Assembly (NCBI RefSeq): GCF_037094465.1
Contig: NZ_CP146609.1
Location: 3,901,501-3,965,500, forward strand
Origin: Pseudodesulfovibrio sp. 5S69
GTDB taxonomy: Bacteria; Desulfobacterota; Desulfovibrionia; Desulfovibrionales; Desulfovibrionaceae
Direction of reading: 5' to 3'
Length of the DNA: 64,000 bases
Part shown: piece after piece, positions 37,454 to 45,348 of the stretch
Layout: every line of letters starts with the position of its first letter
Numbering within the stretch: the stretch's first letter is position 1
Position numbers and translations under genes: made by a program
Notes under the pieces: model-generated
What the model was told of the DNA's origin: nothing
Databases searched by the model: none
Seen by the model: only the letters and a program-made list of their open reading frames with translations

Positions 37454-37520
37454 TGTCGCACTTGCAACATAAATGTTGCACAACGTCGCATCATGCGACA
37501 TGTGCGACACTGCTGCGACA
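37454..37520. promoter_or_regulatory. Cluster of TGCGACA elements and two perfect palindromes
   Basis: TGTCGCA at 37454-37460; TGCAACATAAATGTTGCA (37463-37480, 8-bp arms); GTCGCATCATGCGAC (37485-37499, 7-bp arms); TGCGACA at 37494-37500, 37503-37509 and 37514-37520. It lies 80-145 bp upstream of the sigma-54 promoter, the usual place for an enhancer-binding activator. Confidence 0.65.
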
Positions 37521-37598
37521 GTAGTATGGGCGAACCTATTTTGGGTGTTTTTTTATAACCTATAGAAATAGCAAATTATAATAGAAATAACCCAACTT

Positions 37599-37615
37599 TG
37601 GCACGCCGGTTGCTA
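37599..37615 (+). promoter_or_regulatory. Sigma-54 (RpoN) promoter
   Basis: TGGCACGCCGGTTGCTA matches the RpoN consensus TGGCAC-N5-TTGC, with GG at 37600-37601 and GC at 37612-37613. Transcription should start near 37625, about 40 nt before the CII-like gene. Confidence 0.85.
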
Positions 37616-37666
37616 ATTAGCTCATAGCGTTTCGCCAGTAACCAACAAACTCTGCGGGAGGGCATG

Positions 37667-37915
37667 ATGTTTGAAAAGAACGTAACCAAGGTTGTCCAGG
37701 ACTGCATTCTCGACAGCGGCATTCAGGCCAAGATCGTCGCCCAGAAGATCAACAAGCCGTATTCGACCCTGATGCGCGAAATCAATCCCTTTGACGCCAG
37801 CGCCAAGCTGGGCGCGGAGACCCTGCTCGAAATCATGAAGGTGACCCACGACATCCGTCCGCTCCAGTTCATGGCTTCCGAGATGGGCTTCAACCTGGAG
37901 ACCGGCAACGCCTAG
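37667..37915 (+). CDS. Phage-CII-like small regulator, copy 1
   Basis: 82-residue protein resembling the phage regulatory CII (Phage_CP76) family. It begins MFEKNVTKVVQDCILDSG, then a helix-turn-helix-like part (KIVAQKINKPYSTLMREINPFD) and KLGAETLLEIMKVTHDIRPLQFMASEMGF. The second of two adjacent ATGs is used: GGGAGG is 5 nt before it and the paralogue at 44878 starts the same way. It has a sigma-54 promoter and its own terminator. No phage structural gene is nearby, so this is probably a domesticated regulator. Confidence 0.75.
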   Translation: MFEKNVTKVVQDCILDSGIQAKIVAQKINKPYSTLMREINPFDASAKLGAETLLEIMKVTHDIRPLQFMASEMGFNLETGNA

Positions 37916-37937
37916 CCGATTCCAGTGACCGATTTTC

Positions 37938-37966
37938 GGCCGGGCCTCGCGCCCGGCCTTTTTTTT
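37938..37966 (+). terminator. Terminator after CII-like copy 1
   Basis: GGCCGGGC (37938-37945), 5-nt loop, GCCCGGCC (37951-37958), eight T. Confidence 0.92.
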
Positions 37967-38003
37967 GTCTTTGCGGAAGCACCGGAGAATCCCGTCGGAT
38001 GCC

Positions 38004-38032
38004 TTGCCAATGTCGCCCGTTCAGCTTAGAAA
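38004..38032 (+). promoter_or_regulatory. Candidate promoter of the five-gene signalling cassette
   Basis: TTGCCA (38004-38009), 17-bp spacer, TAGAAA (38027-38032), leader of about 33 nt before the kinase ATG. Match is moderate. Confidence 0.4.
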
Positions 38033-38071
38033 TACATGGTTATCTGAGAACCCGAGGACGACGAGCGACAC

Positions 38072-40093
38072 ATGACCACACACAACGGAGCCAGGCTGCC
38101 CAGGGCCGACTCTCTCAGCCGCCGGGCCAAACTGGCCCAACTGGCCTTCATTTCGGCCATCGTCCTCGTCTTTTCCTGCGCGCTGATCCTGTTCAACGCC
38201 TACCGCCTGCACGTCCGTCTGTCCGAGCGCGCGGACAGCATCGCCCACCTGGCCCGGACCAGCCTGGCCAGCGCGGTCTGGCAGGTTGACTATGCCTCGG
38301 CCCGCGACTTCATCGACGCCGTGCTCCAGGACGACACCGTGGCCTTCGCCCAGGTGGTCACCGGCCGCGAGGTCATGGCCGCCAAGAGCCGCCCGCGCTT
38401 CACCGGCCACGACTTCGACTATTTCACCAAGGACCGCCGGTTCATCACCAAGTCCGTGGAGATCCGCAAATACGGCGACTGGATCGGTTCCTTCAACCTG
38501 GCCGTGACCACCGAGGGGTACGTCCAGGAGATGGCCATGTACGTGGGCCTGACCCTGGCCCTGGCCCTGCTCCTGATCCTGACCCTGACCCTGGCCGCGG
38601 TCCGCTACATGCGCAAGCACTTCCTGACCCCGCTCATGGACCTGGAGGAGTCGGCCACGACCATCGCCGACGGCAACCTGGACGCGCCCATCGACACGTC
38701 CGCGTCCAACGAGCTGGGCAGCCTGGCCCGGGCCATCGACGACATGCGCCAGTCAGTGCGCCACCTGATCCGCGACCTCCAGGAGGCCAATGCCAAGCTC
38801 CAGAACCACCAGAACCTGTTGGAGAGCAAAGTCAAGGAGCGCACCGAGGAGCTCAAGCGCAAGAACGAGTCCCTGAACGGCGCCCTGGACCAGGTCCGCC
38901 GGGCCAAGAAGGCCGCCGAGATGGCCAACACGGCCAAGAGCAGCTTCCTGGCCTCCATGAGCCACGAAATCCGCACGCCCATGAACGCCATCCTGGGCAT
39001 GGCCGACATCCTCTGGGAGACCGAACTGTCCGAGGACCAGGCGCACTACGTCGACGTCTTCCGCACCGCGGGCGAAAGTCTGCTTGAGATCCTCGACGAC
39101 ATCCTGGACCTGTCCAAGATCGAGGCCGGGCACCTGACACTGGAAAAGACCTGGTTCCAGTTGGCCGACATCCTGGACCGGACCTGCGGCGTGATCCAGG
39201 ACAAGGCCTCGGAAAAGGGCCTCCGCCTGAGCTGCAACACCGCCCCGGAGGTGCCGGGGAGGATCAACGGCGATCCCACCCGGCTGCGCCAGATCCTCCT
39301 CAATCTGCTGGGCAACGCGATCAAGTTCACGGACACGGGCTCGGTATCCCTGAACGTGGACCTGGCCGCGAAGGACGACGAGACCGCCCTGCTCCACTTC
39401 TCCATCACGGACACCGGGGTGGGGGTGCCCGGCGACAAGCTCGGCGCCATCTTCGACGCCTTCACCCAGGCGGACAGCTCCACCACCCGCCAGTTCGGCG
39501 GCACCGGGCTGGGCCTGGCCATCAGCAAGGAGCTGGTCCACATGATGGGCGGGCGCATCTGGGCGGAAAGCATGCCGGGCAAGGGCAGCATCTTCCACTT
39601 CACGGCCCGCTTCGGGGCCGCCGCCGGGACCGAGAGCACCCCGCCGCCCGCACCGGTTCCGCCCGACGACGAAGCCCTCCTGCCCCCCCTGAACATTCTC
39701 ATGTTCGAGGACTCCCGGTACAACGCCTTCGTGGCCCAAACCTATCTTGGGTCCACTCCCTGCACCATGACCGTGGCCGAGGACGGCGCGAGCGGCGTCG
39801 AGCTCTTCAAGAAAGGGGGCTGGGACCTGGTCCTCATGGACATCCAGATGCCGGTCATGGACGGCTTCGAGGCCACCCGGGCCATCCGCGAGTGGGAGCG
39901 GGAGCACGGTCTCGACCCGGTGCCCGTGGTGGCCATGACCGCCTTTGCCATGGACGAGGACGCCCGGCGCTGCATCAAGGCTGGGGCGGACTACCACCTG
40001 CCCAAGCCGGTCAAGAAGAGCACTCTGTTCGAAACCCTCCGCAAACTGGCCGCAGGCCGTCCGGCCCGGCCTAAAGGAGACGACCATGCCTGA
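38072..40093 (+). CDS. Hybrid sensor histidine kinase (HAMP-HisKA-HATPase-REC)
   Basis: 673-residue membrane kinase. Spans at about residues 24-43 and 153-177 enclose a ~110-residue periplasmic sensor with no recognised metal or haem motif. HAMP (178-232), a coiled coil (230-280), then HisKA with H298 in ASMSHEIRTPMN. ATP-binding motifs: NLLGNAIKFTD, DTGVGVPG and GGTGLGLAIS. A C-terminal receiver has phosphoacceptor D590 in LMDIQMPVMDG and Lys in PKPVKK. No HPt or output regulator is encoded nearby. Its stop overlaps the next start by 8 nt, so it leads a translationally coupled operon of five genes. Confidence 0.92.
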   Translation: MTTHNGARLPRADSLSRRAKLAQLAFISAIVLVFSCALILFNAYRLHVRLSERADSIAHLARTSLASAVWQVDYASARDFIDAVLQDDTVAFAQVVTGREVMAAKSRPRFTGHDFDYFTKDRRFITKSVEIRKYGDWIGSFNLAVTTEGYVQEMAMYVGLTLALALLLILTLTLAAVRYMRKHFLTPLMDLEESATTIADGNLDAPIDTSASNELGSLARAIDDMRQSVRHLIRDLQEANAKLQNHQNLLESKVKERTEELKRKNESLNGALDQVRRAKKAAEMANTAKSSFLASMSHEIRTPMNAILGMADILWETELSEDQAHYVDVFRTAGESLLEILDDILDLSKIEAGHLTLEKTWFQLADILDRTCGVIQDKASEKGLRLSCNTAPEVPGRINGDPTRLRQILLNLLGNAIKFTDTGSVSLNVDLAAKDDETALLHFSITDTGVGVPGDKLGAIFDAFTQADSSTTRQFGGTGLGLAISKELVHMMGGRIWAESMPGKGSIFHFTARFGAAAGTESTPPPAPVPPDDEALLPPLNILMFEDSRYNAFVAQTYLGSTPCTMTVAEDGASGVELFKKGGWDLVLMDIQMPVMDGFEATRAIREWEREHGLDPVPVVAMTAFAMDEDARRCIKAGADYHLPKPVKKSTLFETLRKLAAGRPARPKGDDHA

Positions 40094-40610
40094 TTGCCGC
40101 CTGTTGTGGTGTCACGGTTCCCTGAGCCAGCCCTGGGGGACCAAGAGCCTGGCCCTGGCCGACGTTGCCGGGGAGTTCGATCTGACCATGGAAGGCCCGG
40201 ATTTCAGCGACCTCGCCGACCCCGACGAGCGGGTGGAGCGCCTGGTTTCCATCCTGGCCGAGGACGACCGGCCCGCCATCCTGGCGGGGTCGAGCATGGG
40301 CGGCTACGTGGCCGCGGCCGCGGCCCTGCGCGCGCGGATCCCGGCCCTCTTCCTCCTGTCCCCGGCCTTCTATCTCCCCGGCTACGCGGTGCACGTCTTC
40401 CCCGCCCTGCCCGGGCGCGTCACCGTGGTCCACGGCTGGAACGACGACGTGGTCCCGCCGGACAACGCCATCCGCTTCGCCCGGACCCACAAGGCCACCC
40501 TGCATGTGCTCGACGACGGCCACCGCCTGGAGGCGTCCACCGAGACCCTGTGCATTCTCTTCGCCCGGTTCCTGGCCGGAGCCACGGCGGACTTCGAGGA
40601 ACGCGCATGA
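40086..40610 (+). CDS. Small alpha/beta hydrolase (YqiA/UPF0227-like)
   Basis: 174-residue hydrolase-fold protein. Nucleophile elbow GSSMGG (residues 63-68) in LAGSSMGGYVAAAAA; likely acid D in VHGWNDDVVP and catalytic H in LDDGHRLEAS. It begins LLWCHGSLSQPWG, like short esterases of the YqiA group. No signal peptide. AAGGAG precedes the ATG inside the kinase gene, and its TGA overlaps the next ATG, so translation is coupled on both sides. Substrate unknown. Confidence 0.82.
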   Translation: MPDCRLLWCHGSLSQPWGTKSLALADVAGEFDLTMEGPDFSDLADPDERVERLVSILAEDDRPAILAGSSMGGYVAAAAALRARIPALFLLSPAFYLPGYAVHVFPALPGRVTVVHGWNDDVVPPDNAIRFARTHKATLHVLDDGHRLEASTETLCILFARFLAGATADFEERA

Positions 40611-41752
40611 CCCGGACCCTGACGGTCCTTGGCCTGGCGCTCCTGTGCGCGGGCCTGGTCCTCCCGGCGCATGCCGGGGACTTTCCCCTGCGGCCCTATT
40701 ACCCCGAGGTGCCGGTCATCACCGCCGGGCAGCTCCTGGCCGACTACGACGACGCCGTGATCGTGGACACCCGCTCCCGCCTGGAATACGAAGTGGCTCA
40801 CATCAACAAGGCCGTGCTCCTGCCGCCGGGCAAGGGCGACTTCGCCCGACGGCTCAAGGCCCTGCGCCCGAAGTCCGCCCCGGAGCCCCTGGTCTTCTAC
40901 TGCAACGACCGCACCTGCCCCAAAAGCTACCAGGCGGCCCGACTCGCCCTGTCCCAAGGGTTCGGCCATGTCTACGCCTATGACGGCGGCATCTTCGACT
41001 GGATCACCGCCGCCCCGGACCGGGCCACCCTCATGGGCGAGACCCCGGCCCGCAGGGAGCGGGTCATTTCCCCAAAGACCCTGGAACGCAGGCTGCTGTC
41101 CTTCGAGGAATTCGAACGCGAGGCGAAAAAACCGAACACCCTGGTCATCGACATCCGCGACCCGTTCCAGCGGGACGTGATCCCCCGCCTGGGCCACGTC
41201 CGGGCCATCCCCCTGGACCCGCTGCTCGACCTGGTCACCTCGCGCATCTGGACCGAAAAGCGGCTGCTCTTCTTCGACGCGGTGGGCAAGCAGGTCCTCT
41301 GGCTGCAATACTTCCTCAAGGCCTGCGACTATTTCGACTACGGGTTCCTGGACGGCGGCGTCCGCGCCATCGCCGGCGATCCCGCCCTGGTCCGCCCGGT
41401 GGTCGAGGCCGACCGGACCGTGGCCTGCGACCAGGACCTGCTCCTCAGACTCAGCGCCGACCGGCGGCTGAACAACGCCGACAGGCGGGTGATCAGCTAC
41501 CTGGCGGCCAACGTCCGGTCCAACAACTACGTGGTCATCGACATGTCCCGGCCCGGCGGCGACACCGGCATCGACCCCGCCGTGCTGCTCGACTCCGTGA
41601 GGAAGCTGTCGGCCCTGGGCTACGCCGCGCACTCGCTCATGCAGGACACGCTCATCGTCCGCATGGACCCGAGGCTGGCCTGGAAGGGGCCGTCCGACAC
41701 CGACCTGTGGAAGGACAAGGTCCGCGAATTCAACACCGCCATGGGTAGGTAG
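40607..41752 (+). CDS. Exported tandem rhodanese-domain protein
   Basis: 381-residue periplasmic protein. Signal peptide MTRTLTVLGLALLCAGLVLPAHA. Rhodanese domain 1 (about 35-140) has DTRSRLEYEVAHI and a catalytic-type loop CNDRTC. Domain 2 (about 155-260) has VIDIRDPFQRDVIPRLGHVRAI but no cysteine in the expected loop (FFDAVGKQ), so it is probably inactive. The last 110 residues are a further unrecognised domain. ATGA overlap with the hydrolase; 2-nt gap to the next gene. May bind or transfer sulfane sulfur, or act as a receptor in the cassette. Confidence 0.82.
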   Translation: MTRTLTVLGLALLCAGLVLPAHAGDFPLRPYYPEVPVITAGQLLADYDDAVIVDTRSRLEYEVAHINKAVLLPPGKGDFARRLKALRPKSAPEPLVFYCNDRTCPKSYQAARLALSQGFGHVYAYDGGIFDWITAAPDRATLMGETPARRERVISPKTLERRLLSFEEFEREAKKPNTLVIDIRDPFQRDVIPRLGHVRAIPLDPLLDLVTSRIWTEKRLLFFDAVGKQVLWLQYFLKACDYFDYGFLDGGVRAIAGDPALVRPVVEADRTVACDQDLLLRLSADRRLNNADRRVISYLAANVRSNNYVVIDMSRPGGDTGIDPAVLLDSVRKLSALGYAAHSLMQDTLIVRMDPRLAWKGPSDTDLWKDKVREFNTAMGR

Positions 41753-41754
41753 CC

Positions 41755-42744
41755 ATGCGCATTGCCGCATCCTCGTCCTCCGTCCCGTTCCTCTTTCCCC
41801 TCGTCCTGTTGGCCGCCGTGCTGCTCGCACCGCCGCCCGCCCCGGCGCAGGACCGGGAAAAGGCGTCCATCGTCCTGCAATGGCTGCCCCAGGCCCAGTT
41901 CGCCGGTTATTTCGTGGCCCAGGACAAGGGGTTCTACGCGGAGGAGGGCATCGACCTGGCCATCCTGTCCGGCGGCCCCGACATCCAGGCCAGCGAATAT
42001 CTCGAGGACGGCCGGGCGGACTTCGCCACCCTGTTCCTGACCACCGGGCTGCAACGCAGCGAGAGCGCGCCCCTGGTCAACATTGGCCAGATCGTCCAGC
42101 ACTCGGCGCTCATGCTCATCGCCAAAAAATCCTCGGGGATCAAGACGTTCCGTGACCTGGACGGCAAGAAGGTCGGTCTGTGGGCCAACGAGTTCCAGAT
42201 CCAGGCGCGGGCCCTGTTCCGCCGCCAGGGCATCACGGTCACCGTGGTCCCGCAGACCTCGTCCCTGGACCTGTTCATGCGCGACGGCGTGGCCGCCTGC
42301 TCGGCCATGTGGTACAACGAGTACCACACCCTGCTGACCTACGGCCTGGACGAGTCCGACCTCCAGCCCCTGTTCTTCAACGACGCAGGCCTGAATTTCC
42401 CCGAGGACGGCGTCTACTGCCTGGCGAAGACCGCGAGCGAACGCCCCGAGCTGTGCCGCAGGCTGGTCCGGGCCACCCTCAAGGGGTGGCGCTACGCCTT
42501 TGCCCACAAGGACGAAGCCCTGGACATCGTCCTCGCGCACATGGAGGCGGCCAAGGTCCCGGCCAGCCGGGCGCACCAGCGCTGGATGCTCGACCGCATG
42601 GAGGACGTGACCATGGCCGACGACGGGGCCATGGGCGTGCTGCGCCGGGAGGACTTCGAGCGCGTGGTCTGGGCCCTGACCGACACCGGGTTCATGGACG
42701 CCACCCCGAGCTACGAGGACTTCTACAAGGGGATGGCCCGATGA
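41755..42744 (+). CDS. NMT1/THI5-like periplasmic binding protein
   Basis: 329-residue exported receptor. A signal peptide occupies about residues 1-32 (...LLAAVLLAPPPAPAQ). The family signature VLQWLPQAQFAGYFVAQDKGFY follows, then GGPDIQAS, DLDGKKVGLW and SAMWYNEYHTLL. Homologues bind pyrimidine, taurine, nitrate or sulfonate-type ligands for ABC importers. No permease or ATPase gene is present, and it is coupled to kinase and phosphatase genes, so I infer a sensory role. Its TGA overlaps the next ATG by 4 nt. Confidence 0.87.
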   Translation: MRIAASSSSVPFLFPLVLLAAVLLAPPPAPAQDREKASIVLQWLPQAQFAGYFVAQDKGFYAEEGIDLAILSGGPDIQASEYLEDGRADFATLFLTTGLQRSESAPLVNIGQIVQHSALMLIAKKSSGIKTFRDLDGKKVGLWANEFQIQARALFRRQGITVTVVPQTSSLDLFMRDGVAACSAMWYNEYHTLLTYGLDESDLQPLFFNDAGLNFPEDGVYCLAKTASERPELCRRLVRATLKGWRYAFAHKDEALDIVLAHMEAAKVPASRAHQRWMLDRMEDVTMADDGAMGVLRREDFERVVWALTDTGFMDATPSYEDFYKGMAR

Positions 42745-44675
42745 AACGGTACCCCATCGCCTTCAAGCTGACCTTTCTGATCCTGTCCTGCGCCTTCGTC
42801 ATCGTGGCCGCCATCGTGGCCTACAACTACGTCTCGTCGCGCGACGTCATCCTGCGCCAGGCCGAGGACAACTCCCGCCTGCTCGTGGACGGGACCGCCG
42901 GGCGCATCGACTCGGTCCTGTCCGGGGTGCAGAAGGTGGCCGAGAACGTCGCCTTCTCCCTGGAGGACGCCACGCTGACCACGCGGGAAATCCTCGAACT
43001 GAACCGGCGGGTGCTGGCCAACAACCCGGAGATATACGGCATGGCCATCGCCTTCGAGCCGTACTTCCTGCAACCCGACAAGCTCTATTTCGCGCCCTAC
43101 TACTTCCGCTCGGGCGGGCGCATCGGCTTTACCATGCTCGGCGACGCCAAGTACCGCTATTTCTACATGGACTGGTACCAGATCCCCAAGGAACTGGGCC
43201 GCAGCTCCTGGACCGAGCCGTATTTCGACGAGGGGGGCGGCGGCGTGCCCATGGCCACCTATTCCGTGCCCTTCTACCGCACGGTGGACGGCAATTCCGT
43301 GTTCGCGGGCGTGGTCACGGCGGACATCTCGCTCAGCCGGCTCCAGGAGCTCGTCAACTCCATCCGCCTGTACGATTCGGGCTTCGCCTTCCTCCTGTCC
43401 CGGCACGGCACCTTCATCACCCACCCGGACAAGAACCTGGTCATGAACCAGACCATCTTCTCCCTGGCCGAGGAACGCGGCTCGCGCGAGCTGCGCGAGC
43501 TGGGCCAGCGCATGCTCTCGGGCGAGGCCGCCTTCACGTCCGTGGGCACGCTCCTCTCGCCCAAGGCCAGCTACATGTTCAGCGACGGGCTCCAAAACGC
43601 CGGCTGGACGCTGGGCGTGGTCTTCCCCCGCGACGAGATGCTGGCCGATGTCGTGCACCTGTCCAGGTCCATGCTCCTCATCGGTGCTGCCGGCTTCGTG
43701 CTCCTGGTCCTGGTCACCGTGGGCATCGCCCGGCGCATCACCCGCCCCCTGTGCGAGCTGTCCGCCTCCGCCCGCGAAATCGCCTCGGGCAACCTGGACC
43801 TGCGACTCCCCGAGATCCGGGCCAACGACGAGGTCGGCGACCTGGCCGAATCCTTCAAGTACATGAAGACCTCCCTCAAGGAGTTCATCCACGATCTGAC
43901 CGCCACCACCGCTGCCAAGGAGCGCATCGAGTCCGAGCTGCGCATCGCCCGCGAGATCCAGATGGGCATCCTGCCCAAGCTCTTCCCGGCCTTCCCGGAC
44001 CGCCGCGAGTTCGAGGTCTTCGCCTCCATCGAACCCGCCAAGGAGGTCGGCGGCGACCTGTACGACTTCTTCTTCGTGGACGACACCCACTTCTGCTTCC
44101 TGGTGGGCGACGTGTCCGGCAAGGGGGTACCCGCCGCCTTCTTCATGGCCGTGACCAAGACCCTGCTCAAGGTCGTGTCCGAGCGCGGCCTGGACCCCGG
44201 CGACATCCTCACCAGGGTCAACGCGGACCTGTCTTCGGAAAACGAGTCGTGCATGTTCGTGACCCTGTTCCTGGCCATCATGGACATCGAGAGCGGGGAG
44301 ACCCGCTTCGCCAACGCGGGCCACAACCCGCCGGTCTTCCTGCCCTGCGGGGGCAAGCCCGAGTGGATACGGCCCTTCGGCGAGCCCGTGGCGGGCATCA
44401 TGGAGGGCATGCGCTACTCGACCAAGACCATGACGCTGAAGCCCGGCGACCTGCTGTTCATCTACACCGACGGCGTGACCGAGGCCATGAACCCGGACGG
44501 CGAACTGTTCGGCGACGACCGGCTCATGGCCATGCTCGCCGCCGAAAACGAACCCTTCGCCCCCAAGCTGGTCAAGGACGTCGGCGAAGCCATCCGCGTC
44601 TTCGCCAAGGGCGCGGAGCAGTCCGACGACATCACCATGCTGGCCATGCAGTTCATGGGCAAATGCACCCCGTAA
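42741..44675 (+). CDS. Membrane Cache-HAMP-SpoIIE (PP2C) phosphatase
   Basis: 644-residue membrane serine/threonine phosphatase. Spans at about residues 10-30 and 311-332 enclose a double-Cache sensor (AIAFEPYFLQPDKLYFAPYY, YMDWYQIPKELGRSSWTEPYFDEGGG). HAMP (333-390), coiled coil, and a SpoIIE/PP2C catalytic domain (about 410-644). Metal-binding aspartates lie in GGDLYDFF, VGDVSGKG, YTDGVTEAMN and SDDITMLAMQF. Start ATG overlaps the binding-protein stop (ATGA). No anti-sigma factor or antagonist gene is adjacent, so its phosphoprotein target is unknown. Confidence 0.92.
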   Translation: MKRYPIAFKLTFLILSCAFVIVAAIVAYNYVSSRDVILRQAEDNSRLLVDGTAGRIDSVLSGVQKVAENVAFSLEDATLTTREILELNRRVLANNPEIYGMAIAFEPYFLQPDKLYFAPYYFRSGGRIGFTMLGDAKYRYFYMDWYQIPKELGRSSWTEPYFDEGGGGVPMATYSVPFYRTVDGNSVFAGVVTADISLSRLQELVNSIRLYDSGFAFLLSRHGTFITHPDKNLVMNQTIFSLAEERGSRELRELGQRMLSGEAAFTSVGTLLSPKASYMFSDGLQNAGWTLGVVFPRDEMLADVVHLSRSMLLIGAAGFVLLVLVTVGIARRITRPLCELSASAREIASGNLDLRLPEIRANDEVGDLAESFKYMKTSLKEFIHDLTATTAAKERIESELRIAREIQMGILPKLFPAFPDRREFEVFASIEPAKEVGGDLYDFFFVDDTHFCFLVGDVSGKGVPAAFFMAVTKTLLKVVSERGLDPGDILTRVNADLSSENESCMFVTLFLAIMDIESGETRFANAGHNPPVFLPCGGKPEWIRPFGEPVAGIMEGMRYSTKTMTLKPGDLLFIYTDGVTEAMNPDGELFGDDRLMAMLAAENEPFAPKLVKDVGEAIRVFAKGAEQSDDITMLAMQFMGKCTP

Positions 44676-44807
44676 CCGCGCTCAGGGCGTAAACCGCCAG
44701 GCCAAGGTGTTTGCGCCAACAATTCGGGAACACACCTCTTTTATCCTCCAAATCGGATGCCAAAGCGGCTCCGGCCCTTTTTTTTTGCCCTGTTTTTTCA
44801 AATTACG

Positions 44808-44835
44808 TTGACGAAAAAGGAAAAAACGCGATAAC
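44808..44835 (+). promoter_or_regulatory. Candidate promoter of CII-like copy 2
   Basis: TTGACG (44808-44813), 16-bp A-rich spacer, GATAAC (44830-44835). No sigma-54 box is seen here, unlike copy 1. Confidence 0.4.
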
Positions 44836-44877
44836 TTCCCCTACTAGGCAGAATATCCAACATGTGGGGGGGTAAAC

Positions 44878-45186
44878 ATGTTCGAGAAGAATCTGACCAA
44901 GAAAATGCAGGACATCGTTTTGGAAGGACACATCCCGGCAAAGGAAGTGTCGCGGGTGATCAAGAAGCCGTATTCGACGCTGCTTCGGGAGCTCAATCCC
45001 TTTGACGCCCACGCCAAACTCGGGGCCGAAACCATGTTCGAGATCGTCAAGGCGACCCACAACATCTCGATCCTCGAATTCATGGCCCGTGAACTGGGCT
45101 ACACGCTCAGACCGCTGGACGGACTGCAAGGCGCCAGGCAGGGCGCCAGGCCCCGCCGCGCCCGCGAGCAGGAAGCGACCATGTAA
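44878..45186 (+). CDS. Phage-CII-like small regulator, copy 2
   Basis: 102-residue paralogue of the protein at 37667: MFEKNLTKKMQDIVLEGHIPAKEVSRVIKKPYSTLLRELNPFD in pieces, then KLGAETMFEIVKATHNISILEFMARELGY. The shared core covers about 80 residues; this copy adds a basic, disordered tail (RQGARPRRAREQE) that could contact nucleic acid. GGGGGGG precedes the ATG at an odd spacing, so translation may be weak. With copy 1 it brackets the five-gene cassette. Confidence 0.75.
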   Translation: MFEKNLTKKMQDIVLEGHIPAKEVSRVIKKPYSTLLRELNPFDAHAKLGAETMFEIVKATHNISILEFMARELGYTLRPLDGLQGARQGARPRRAREQEATM

Positions 45187-45210
45187 ATGGCCACACTCGG
45201 CGCAACAACA

Positions 45211-45247
45211 CACTGCCCGGAGCGTGCCCGTCATGTTCCGGGCAGTG
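45211..45247 (+). terminator. Stem-loop after CII-like copy 2
   Basis: CACTGCCCGGA (45211-45221) and TCCGGGCAGTG (45237-45247): 11-bp perfect stem, 15-nt loop, no good T-run. Confidence 0.4.
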
Positions 45248-45348
45248 ATCCTTGAAGATCAGGCCATCCACCGGCCCTTTCATTTTGACTTTGCCCATCG
45301 ATTGGTTTTTACTGTCTCAAGCAATCAAACGCTCCAAGGAGGAAGGGC

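Larger units (their letters stand above)
37309..37666. other. Regulatory intergenic region before the first CII-like gene
   Basis: 358 bp with a terminator (37413-37441), a dense cluster of palindromes and TGCGACA elements (37454-37520), an A/T-rich bend-like stretch (37535-37590) and a sigma-54 promoter (37599-37615). No protein-coding gene is supported. Confidence 0.7.

Noticed and set aside
37454..37520. CRISPR-like repeat array
   Set aside because: The TGCGACA elements are 7 bp and irregularly spaced with no spacer-sized intervals; a regulatory cluster fits better.
37667..45186. Integrated prophage or plasmid
   Set aside because: Only two small CII-like proteins have phage relatives; no integrase, capsid or tail genes, and no flanking direct repeat or tRNA were seen.
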